Shown here in pieces: positions 15,249 through 22,020 of a stretch of 35,457 bases of DNA. Position numbers and translations under genes: made by a program. The notes under the pieces were generated by a model. The model did not search any database. It was not told where the DNA came from and saw nothing but the letters and a program-made list of their open reading frames with translations. Location: positions 1 through 35,457 of the forward strand of contig JAAWGR010000027.1 of NCBI GenBank assembly GCA_022795445.1, read 5' to 3'. The DNA is from Oscillibacter sp. (lineage in GTDB: Bacteria > Bacillota > Clostridia > Oscillospirales > Oscillospiraceae). Numbering within the stretch: the first letter of the stretch is position 1; each line of letters begins with the position of its first letter.

Positions 15249-15476
15249 ATGGAAACAAGAATACAGGATTTAAGGGAAGATCATGATTTGTCCCAAGCCA
15301 AAGTCGCCAAGGCAATCGGCATTACTCAAAGGAAATATAGCTGCCTGGAAACCGAACAGCAGCCCTGAACCGATGAAATCCTTGTCCGGCTTTCCGAATT
15401 TTACCATACCAGTGTGGATTATTTGTTGAAGCAAACCGACGATCCCAGGCCTTACCCACGTAAGAAGAATTTTTGA
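15249..15476 (+). pseudogene. XRE-type HTH gene interrupted by an in-frame TGA
   Basis: The ATG at 15249 opens METRIQDLREDHDLSQAKVA, a typical XRE helix-turn-helix start. Codon 40 (15366-15368) is TGA, after which the same frame continues with TDEILVRLSEFYHTSVDYLL, the expected second half, up to a TGA at 15474-15476. A single substitution (for example CGA to TGA) explains it. The 39-residue product would lack the end of the domain. It lies with the preceding HTH gene between two topoisomerase subunit genes, in DNA more AT-rich than its flanks. Confidence 0.8.
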
Positions 15477-15479
15477 CGG

Positions 15480-15485
15480 TATAAT
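15480..15485 (+). promoter_or_regulatory. -10 element before topoisomerase A-like gene
   Basis: A perfect TATAAT 24 nt before the ATG at 15510. No good -35 element is seen at 16-18 nt spacing, so activity is uncertain. Confidence 0.4.
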
Positions 15486-15509
15486 GTCAGTTAACGAGGA
15501 ATCGAAATC

Positions 15510-17750
15510 ATGCCAAAGAAGAAAACACCTGAGGGCAAAAAGCCCAAGGCCAACAACCCGAACGTGATGGGCCTCCACGCGGCGGTGGTGGAGCAGAACA
15601 TCACCGATACCCTGGAAACCAACTACATGCCCTACGCTATGTCGGTCATCGTCTCCCGCGCCATCCCGGAAATCGACGGCTTCAAGCCCTCCCACCGCAA
15701 ACTCCTGTATACCATGTACAAAATGGGCCTCCTCACCGGGGCCCGCACCAAGTCCGCCAACATCGTCGGCCAAACCATGCGCCTCAACCCCCACGGCGAC
15801 GCCGCCATCTATGACACCATGGTCCGCCTCTCCCGAGGCTACGGCGCCCTCCTTACCCCCTTCGTCGACTCCAAAGGCAACTTCGGCAAGCACTTTTCCC
15901 GCGACATGTCCTGGGCTGCCCCCCGTTACACCGAAGCCAAGCTTACTCCCATCTGCAGCGAGCTGTTCCGGGACATCGACAGCGATACCGTGGATTTTGT
16001 TGAAAACTATGACAACACCATGCTGGAACCGTCCCTCCTGCCCACCACCTTCCCCAACATCCTGGTTTCCGCCAACAGCGGCATCGCCGTGGGCATGGCC
16101 TCCCAGTTCTGCGGGTTCAACCTGAAGGAGGTCTGTGATACGACGGCGGCCTTTCTCAAAAATCCGGACTGCGATTTGCAGGAAACCCTGTTAGGCCCCG
16201 ACTTCCCCACTGGCGGCGAGCTGATTTGCGACCCCAGCGCCCTCAAGGAAATCTACAACACCGGCCGGGGCGGCGTGCGGGTACGGGCAAAGTGGCGGTA
16301 TGTGAAGACGGAGAACTTGATCGAGATCTACGAAATCCCCTACTCCACCTCAACAGAGGCCATATTGGACAAGGTTGCCGAACTGATTAAGACCGGCAAA
16401 GCCCGTGAAATCGCCGATATGCGGGATGAGACGGACCTCTCCGGCCTGAAGCTGGCCATTGACCTCAAGCGCGGCACAGACCCGGACAAGCTGATGGCCA
16501 AACTGTTCAAGCAGACGCCTCTGGAGGACGCTTTCTCCTGCAACTTCAACGTCTTGATCGCCGGGATGCCCCAAGTGCTGGGCGTGCGGCAGATTTTAGG
16601 GGAGTGGACGGCCTGGCGGACGGAATCCGTCAAGCGGCGGGTATACTTCGTCCTGGGCAAGCGGAAGGAAAAGCTGCACCTGCTCAAGGGCCTGCGGCGG
16701 ATTTTGCTGGATATTGACAAGGCTATCAAGATTATTCGGGAAACCGAGGCGGACGCCGACGTAGTGCCCAACCTGATGATCGGCTTCGGCATCGACCAGA
16801 CCCAGGCGGAATATGTGGCGGAAATCCGTCTGCGGAACATCAATAAGGAATATATTTTAAAGCGGCTCCAGGAGACCGATGCGCTGCAAAGTGAAATCGA
16901 CGACATGGAGGACATTTTGCAAAATCCCCGGCGGGTGAAAAAAATCATCCTGGATGAATTGAGCCAGGCCGCGAAAAAATATGGCGAGCCCCGCCGCACT
17001 ACCATCGTCTACGCCCACGAGCTGCCTGCACCCAGCGAGGAGGAACCGCCTGAGGCGGCCCCTGTTCATATTTTCCTCTCCCGGGAAGGCTACTTTAAGA
17101 AAATCACCCCCCAAAGCCTGCGCATGAGCAACGTGCAGAAGTACAAAGAGGGCGACGGCCTTCGGCAGTCCTTTGAAACCACCAGCACTGCCGAGGTCAT
17201 GTTCTTCACCGACAAGTGCCAGGTATATAAAACCCGCGTCAGCGAGTTCGACGACGCCAAGGCCAGCCTCCTGGGCGACTATGTGCCCGCAAAACTGGGC
17301 ATGGACCCAGGAGAAACCGTGCTGTATATGGTCCTGCCTGGGGACTACTCCGGCGGTTTGATTTTCTTCTTTGAGAACGGCAAGGCCGCCCGGGTGGAGA
17401 TCAAAGCCTACCAGACAGCCTCCAACCGGCGGAAGCTGACGGGCGCCTATTCGGATAAATCGCCCCTGCGGGCGGTGTTCCGGGTGGACGAGGAGCAGGA
17501 ACTGGCGGTTTATTCCACCGAACCCCGCTGCCTGATTTTCCATACCTCCCTCCTTACGCCCAAGACCACCCGCACTACCCAGGGCGCAGCCGTGCTGACG
17601 CTCAAGCCCAAATACCAGCTGGATACCGTGCGGCCCCTGGCGGAAACGCCGGTCGTTAACCAGAGCCGCTACCGCGCCCGGTCCCTGCCCTCGGCAGGCG
17701 CGCTGCTGCGGCAGGAGGATACGGAAGAGAAACAAATTACGCTGGAATAA
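15510..17750 (+). CDS. Divergent type IIA topoisomerase cleavage subunit (GyrA/ParC-like)
   Basis: 746 residues. The N-terminal YAMSVIVSRAIPEIDGFKPSHRKLLY matches the GyrA/ParC winged-helix signature. The catalytic tyrosine is Tyr140 within APRYTEAKLTP, preceded by its partner Arg139. A long coiled-coil tower and a C-terminal beta-pinwheel-like domain follow; the GyrA-box is not evident, which fits a topoisomerase IV-like enzyme that relaxes or decatenates. GAGG lies 14 nt before the ATG. It pairs with the B-like subunit at 12664, from which it is split by 854 nt holding decayed HTH genes. The LUD genes follow 22 nt later, so it may lead a long operon. Confidence 0.92.
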   Translation: MPKKKTPEGKKPKANNPNVMGLHAAVVEQNITDTLETNYMPYAMSVIVSRAIPEIDGFKPSHRKLLYTMYKMGLLTGARTKSANIVGQTMRLNPHGDAAIYDTMVRLSRGYGALLTPFVDSKGNFGKHFSRDMSWAAPRYTEAKLTPICSELFRDIDSDTVDFVENYDNTMLEPSLLPTTFPNILVSANSGIAVGMASQFCGFNLKEVCDTTAAFLKNPDCDLQETLLGPDFPTGGELICDPSALKEIYNTGRGGVRVRAKWRYVKTENLIEIYEIPYSTSTEAILDKVAELIKTGKAREIADMRDETDLSGLKLAIDLKRGTDPDKLMAKLFKQTPLEDAFSCNFNVLIAGMPQVLGVRQILGEWTAWRTESVKRRVYFVLGKRKEKLHLLKGLRRILLDIDKAIKIIRETEADADVVPNLMIGFGIDQTQAEYVAEIRLRNINKEYILKRLQETDALQSEIDDMEDILQNPRRVKKIILDELSQAAKKYGEPRRTTIVYAHELPAPSEEEPPEAAPVHIFLSREGYFKKITPQSLRMSNVQKYKEGDGLRQSFETTSTAEVMFFTDKCQVYKTRVSEFDDAKASLLGDYVPAKLGMDPGETVLYMVLPGDYSGGLIFFFENGKAARVEIKAYQTASNRRKLTGAYSDKSPLRAVFRVDEEQELAVYSTEPRCLIFHTSLLTPKTTRTTQGAAVLTLKPKYQLDTVRPLAETPVVNQSRYRARSLPSAGALLRQEDTEEKQITLE

Positions 17751-17772
17751 CCAGCCAAGGGGGATGTTCTGA

Positions 17773-18348
17773 ATGGATTTCACAACCGTCAAAAGGAATT
17801 TGGAAAACAGGGGATATCTGGTCCATGTGTTCGCTTCCGGACAGGAAGCGGCGGCATATCTCGATGGAGCGCTTGACGGAAAGGACGTTGGATGCGGCGG
17901 TTCCATGACCTTGAACGCCTTGGGCATTCCTGCCATGCTGGAAAAACACAACCGTGTTTTTGGCCTTTCCGACCGCCGGGAAGCTATGAATGCCAATGTT
18001 TACCTGACTTCTGCCAATGCGCTGGCAGAGACCGGAGAGATGATCAATATTGACAACACCGGGAATCGCACTGCGTCTACTCTGTACGGTCACGAAAAGG
18101 TGTATTTTGTGATTGGCCGAAACAAACTGGCCCCTACGCTGGAGGATGCTCTTTGGCGGGCACGGAACATTGCCGGGCCGAAAAATGCGCAGCATTTGGG
18201 CCGGAAAACACCTTGTGCCGTCAAGGGCGACCACTGTTACGATTGCCGCAGCCCAGAGCGCATTTGCCGGTGTTTGGTTATATTATGGGAACCTATGAAC
18301 CGAATGGAAGCGGAAGTATTGTTAATTGACGAGGAGCTGGGCTTCTAA
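17773..18348 (+). CDS. LUD-domain protein (first of tandem pair)
   Basis: 191 residues of the lactate-utilisation (LutC/YkgG, formerly DUF162) domain: MDFTTVKRNL start, GGSMTLNALG phosphate-binding-like loop, and LTSANALAETGEMINID. The C-terminal part carries a Cys-x6-Cys-x2-Cys-x6-Cys-x-Cys array (CYDCRSPERICRC core), which could hold a metal or iron-sulfur cluster (inference). No lutA or lutB partner is present, so a role in lactate oxidation is doubtful; stand-alone LUD proteins of this kind are common in Clostridia and uncharacterised. Near-identical layout to the next gene. Confidence 0.9.
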   Translation: MDFTTVKRNLENRGYLVHVFASGQEAAAYLDGALDGKDVGCGGSMTLNALGIPAMLEKHNRVFGLSDRREAMNANVYLTSANALAETGEMINIDNTGNRTASTLYGHEKVYFVIGRNKLAPTLEDALWRARNIAGPKNAQHLGRKTPCAVKGDHCYDCRSPERICRCLVILWEPMNRMEAEVLLIDEELGF

Positions 18349-18374
18349 GATACCAGAAAAGGAGGATGTTTTGA

Positions 18375-18968
18375 ATGGATTTCACAACCGTCAAAAAGAA
18401 CATGGAAGAACGCAGGTTTACCGTCCGCGTGTTTGCCACGGGGCAGGAAGCGGCGGCGTACCTCAACAAAGCCATTGACGGCAAAACCGTGGGCTTTGGC
18501 GGGTCTATGACCCTGGATGCTTTGGGGCTGTATGATTCCCTGGGCACGCACAACCGGATTCTCTGGCATTGGAAGCAAAACGCCCCTACCGTCCGGCAGG
18601 ATGCCATGTCCTGTGACATTTACCTTACCTCCGCCAACGCCCTGGCCGAAACCGGGGAACTCATCAACATCGACGGCATCGGCAACCGGGTGGCCGCTAC
18701 GCTGTTCGGCCATGAAAAGGTGTACTTCGTCGTCGGACGGAACAAGCTGGCCCCTACCTATGACGAGGCCCTCTGGCGGGCGCGGAACATCGCTGCGCCG
18801 AAGAACGCCCAGCGTCTGGGGAAAAAGACCCCCTGTGCCGTCAACGGCGACCGCTGCTACGATTGCCGCAGTCCGGAGCGCATCTGCCGGGGACTGGTGA
18901 CACTGTGGGGCCCCACGACGGGGATGGAGACGGAAGTTTTGCTGGTAGACGAGGATTTGGGTTTGTAA
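18375..18968 (+). CDS. LUD-domain protein (second of tandem pair)
   Basis: 197 residues, clearly a duplicate of the upstream gene: the same MDFTTVK start, GGSMTLDALG, LTSANALAETGELINID and FGHEKVYFVVGRNKLAPT. It keeps the Cys-x6-Cys-x2-Cys-x6-Cys pattern. AAAAGGAGG lies before the ATG, 27 nt after the previous stop. Two diverged but complete copies suggest they may act together or on different ligands. Ligand unknown. Confidence 0.9.
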   Translation: MDFTTVKKNMEERRFTVRVFATGQEAAAYLNKAIDGKTVGFGGSMTLDALGLYDSLGTHNRILWHWKQNAPTVRQDAMSCDIYLTSANALAETGELINIDGIGNRVAATLFGHEKVYFVVGRNKLAPTYDEALWRARNIAAPKNAQRLGKKTPCAVNGDRCYDCRSPERICRGLVTLWGPTTGMETEVLLVDEDLGL

Positions 18969-18989
18969 GGTTGGAAGGAGGCGGTGTTT

Positions 18990-19784
18990 TTGCAGATCAT
19001 CAGCCTGCTTTTGGCGCTGTGCTTCCTGACGGGCTGCACGCCGCTGCTGGAACGTACCTACAGCACCGCCGAGCCCCACAGCAGTAAATTCTGGGAGAGC
19101 GAGGCCGCAGGGACCCTGCGGGCGGAGAACCATCAGGATATTGTCAACGACCTTCTTTTGCTGGTGGGGCAGCACACGGAGACCGCTACATTGCGGCTTT
19201 ATAACTTTGACGGCGAGTTGTCCGTTGCGGATACTTTGGAGCAGGCCGCCGCTGAGATCCAGCAGGATACGCCCCTGGGAGCTTACGCCGTGGAGTATAT
19301 TACCTCCTCCCGGCAAAGCCAGCGGGGATTTTATGAGGCCTCCATCCAAATCAGTTACCGCCGGACGCTGGAACAGATTCAGGCGGTTGTAAACGCTACC
19401 AGTCCAGAAGCGCTTTATAGCCTGTTAGATACTGCCTTGGAGGAGGGACGGCAGGAACTGGCCGTCCGCCTGGGCTACTGGGATGAGGAAGGCAAAACCA
19501 AGGTCGCTGATGCCATGGCCCAGCTGCGGGAAGAACGGGGACTGGAGGACACCCTGCCTTGGGCGGTGTTCTACTACCCTTCGGAGGAACAGGTGGGGCT
19601 GATTGAGTTCATCCTTGACGGCCCGGAGCTGGAAGCTCTGGCGGCCCTTGCGCCTCCTGAGGAACCCTCTGCGGAGGATGTGCCGGAGGGAGAAGAACCT
19701 TCCGGTGAAACCGGCGGACCGGAGGCTCAGGACGGTGTGCCGGAGGAACCGCCTTTGGAGGCAGATACGGACACAGTTGAATAA
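18990..19784 (+). CDS. Putative lipoprotein
   Basis: About 264 residues. A short hydrophobic segment ends in the lipobox LTGC, so it should be lipidated and exported. The body is acidic and contains helical segments; the last 60 residues are rich in Glu and Pro (PPEEPSAEDVPEGEEPSGE) and probably disordered. I chose TTG at 18990, 8 nt after GGAGG; a GTG at 18984 would add two residues but sits only 2 nt from that site. Family not recognised. It lies in a run of closely spaced genes after the LUD pair. The lspA-like gene further down the run could process such proteins. Confidence 0.8.
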   Translation: MQIISLLLALCFLTGCTPLLERTYSTAEPHSSKFWESEAAGTLRAENHQDIVNDLLLLVGQHTETATLRLYNFDGELSVADTLEQAAAEIQQDTPLGAYAVEYITSSRQSQRGFYEASIQISYRRTLEQIQAVVNATSPEALYSLLDTALEEGRQELAVRLGYWDEEGKTKVADAMAQLREERGLEDTLPWAVFYYPSEEQVGLIEFILDGPELEALAALAPPEEPSAEDVPEGEEPSGETGGPEAQDGVPEEPPLEADTDTVE

Positions 19785-19831
19785 TCCATTTTTACCATAA
19801 ATTAAAATTCATTCAGAAAGGACGCATAATT

Positions 19832-21109
19832 ATGAAAACCTATGCCCAAATGACCCCAGAAGAACGCAGGGCCGAATATGACGCACTGCAAACAGCCTTC
19901 CAAGACCTGAAAGCCAAGGGGCTTTCGCTGAACATGGCCCGGGGCAAGCCTGGTAAGGCCCAGCTGGATCTGGTGAGCGATATTTTCGGCCTGATGCAAA
20001 AGCCGGAGGATTACATCTCCGACGGCATCGATGTGCGGAACTATGGCGAGATGGCCGGTCTGCCCGCCGCCAAGCGGCTGTTTGCGGATATCCTGGGCTG
20101 CCAGCCGGAACAGGTCTTTGTCGGCGGCAACGCCAGCCTTCAGCTTATGTTTGACACCATCTCCAAAGCCTACACCCATGGCCTGCTCCACAGCCCCCGC
20201 CCCTGGTGCAAAGAGGAAAAAGTGAAGTGGCTCTGCCCCGCTCCCGGCTACGACCGGCATTTTAAGATCACCGAGTTCTTTGGCTTCGAACTGATTACCA
20301 TCCCCATGACCGAAACCGGCCCTGATATGGACGCGGTAGAGGAAGCCGTGAAAGACCCCGCGGTCAAGGGCATCTGGTGCGTTCCCAAGTATTCCAACCC
20401 CGACGGCATTATCTACTCCGCCGACACCATCCGGCGGTTCGCCCGCCTGAACGCCGCCGCGCCGGACTTCCTCATCATGTGGGACAACGCCTACTGCATC
20501 CATGAATTTGAGGGCGATTATGTGGAGTTCCCCGACATCCTTGCCCTCTGCGCGGAAGCGGGACATCCGGATATGGTCTTCGAGTTCGCCTCTACCTCCA
20601 AGGTGACGCTGCCCGGCGCAGGCGTGTCCTGCTTCGCCTGCTCCAAGGCGAATATGGCCCATATGGAAACCCTGCTGACCCCCCAGGTGATCAGCTTTGA
20701 CAAGGTGAACCAGCAGCGGCATGTGCTGTACCTCCAGAACAAGGCCCATACCCTAGAGCTGATGAAGAAACACGCCGCCATTATGGGGCCGAAGTTCCGG
20801 GCCGTGGTGGACGCGCTGGACCGGGAGATCGCGCCGCTGGACATCGCCTCCTGGAAACGGCCAAAGGGCGGCTATTTTGTCTCCCTCAACGCCATGCCAG
20901 GCACCGCCAAGCGGACGCTGGCCCTGTGCAAAGAAGCCGGCGTTACTATGACCAGCGCGGGCGCAACCTTCCCCTACGGCAAAGATCCCCAAGACAGCAA
21001 TATTCGCATTGCGCCCTCCCTGCCGCCGGTGGAGGAGCTGGAACAGGCCATCCAGGTCTTCTGCCTGTGCCTGAAGCTGGCGGCGCTGGAAAAGCTGGGC
21101 GCAGTATAA
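19832..21109 (+). CDS. Type Ic (MocR-like family) aspartate aminotransferase
   Basis: 425 residues, fold type I PLP enzyme. The N-terminal LNMARGKPGKAQLDL is the signature of the Aminotran_MocR family, whose characterised mycobacterial member Rv3722c is an aspartate aminotransferase. The PLP lysine is Lys257 in ASTSKVTLPGAG; WDNAYCIHEF supplies the pyridoxal-ring aspartate and tyrosine, and SNIRIAPSLPP carries the carboxylate-binding arginine. It should interconvert aspartate and oxaloacetate with glutamate. AGAAAGGA precedes the ATG. The radical SAM gene begins 13 nt later. Confidence 0.93.
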   Translation: MKTYAQMTPEERRAEYDALQTAFQDLKAKGLSLNMARGKPGKAQLDLVSDIFGLMQKPEDYISDGIDVRNYGEMAGLPAAKRLFADILGCQPEQVFVGGNASLQLMFDTISKAYTHGLLHSPRPWCKEEKVKWLCPAPGYDRHFKITEFFGFELITIPMTETGPDMDAVEEAVKDPAVKGIWCVPKYSNPDGIIYSADTIRRFARLNAAAPDFLIMWDNAYCIHEFEGDYVEFPDILALCAEAGHPDMVFEFASTSKVTLPGAGVSCFACSKANMAHMETLLTPQVISFDKVNQQRHVLYLQNKAHTLELMKKHAAIMGPKFRAVVDALDREIAPLDIASWKRPKGGYFVSLNAMPGTAKRTLALCKEAGVTMTSAGATFPYGKDPQDSNIRIAPSLPPVEELEQAIQVFCLCLKLAALEKLGAV

Positions 21110-21122
21110 CGGGAGCGGTTTC

Positions 21123-21992
21123 ATGAGATACTATGGCAGCGTATACCGTCCACCCTCCGAAGCGCGGAGCCTGATCGTCCAGGTCACCTACGGGTGCAGC
21201 CACAATACCTGCGCCTTCTGCAGCATGTACAAGGAAAAACGGTTCGCCCTCCGGCCTTTGGAGGAAATCCTGGAGGATTTCCACACCGCCCGGGAGCTCT
21301 ACCGCCATGTGGAAAAAGTCTTTCTTGCGGACGGGGATGCCCTCGTCCGCAAGGCGGCGGAACTGTATGCCATCCTGGACCTCATCCGGGAACTCTTCCC
21401 CGAGTGCCGCCAGGTTACTTGTTACGCATCGCCGTCCAGCATCCGCATCCGCACGGAGGAAGAACTCCGGACCCTGCGGGAAAAGGGCCTTGTGATGGTC
21501 TATATGGGCCTGGAATCCGGCTGTGACGCGGTCCTTGCCAAAATGCGCAAGGGCCACCCCGCCGCGGAGATCATTGCGATGGGCCGCAAGGTCCGGGAAT
21601 GCGGCATCGCCCTTTCGGTCACAGCCATCACGGGCCTGGGCGGGCCGGAACTGCTGGAACGCCATGCCATCGAAACGGCAGAGGCTTTCAACGCCATGAA
21701 CCCGGAGTATATCGGGATGCTGACGCTGATGGTGGAGCGGGAAACGCCTCTCTATGACTGGGTGCAGTCGGGGGAATTCCAGCTTTTGACCCAGCCCCAG
21801 GTTTTGGAAGAAACCCGCTTGATGATGGAACGGCTGGACAGCCCTGGAAGCGTGTTCCGGATGAACCATGCCAGCAATTACCTGGTCCTCCGGGGGACCT
21901 TGAACCAGGACAAGGCCGCCATGCTGGCGGAAATCGACCGGGCGGAGCATGACCTGAGCCGCTTGCGGCCGGAGTCCTGGCGGGGGCTGTGA
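21123..21992 (+). CDS. Radical SAM protein
   Basis: 289 residues. The N-terminal segment has Cys25-x4-Cys30-x2-Cys33 (CSHNTCAFC), which binds a 4Fe-4S cluster; the x4 spacing differs from the common CxxxCxxC. The phrases YMGLESGCD and TAITGLGG match the SAM-binding strands of HemN/Elp3-like radical SAM barrels. No auxiliary domain is evident. Substrate unknown. GGGAGCGG precedes the ATG. Its position between the aminotransferase and the TetM-Rae1 fusion (28 nt gap) gives no clear functional clue. Confidence 0.9.
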   Translation: MRYYGSVYRPPSEARSLIVQVTYGCSHNTCAFCSMYKEKRFALRPLEEILEDFHTARELYRHVEKVFLADGDALVRKAAELYAILDLIRELFPECRQVTCYASPSSIRIRTEEELRTLREKGLVMVYMGLESGCDAVLAKMRKGHPAAEIIAMGRKVRECGIALSVTAITGLGGPELLERHAIETAEAFNAMNPEYIGMLTLMVERETPLYDWVQSGEFQLLTQPQVLEETRLMMERLDSPGSVFRMNHASNYLVLRGTLNQDKAAMLAEIDRAEHDLSRLRPESWRGL

Positions 21993-22020
21993 GCCCTGCC
22001 AAGAGAGAGATGGTACACGT

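Noticed and set aside
15366-15368. TGA recoded as a sense codon
   Set aside because: All other genes in the window, including conserved ones, use TGA as stop or lack it internally.
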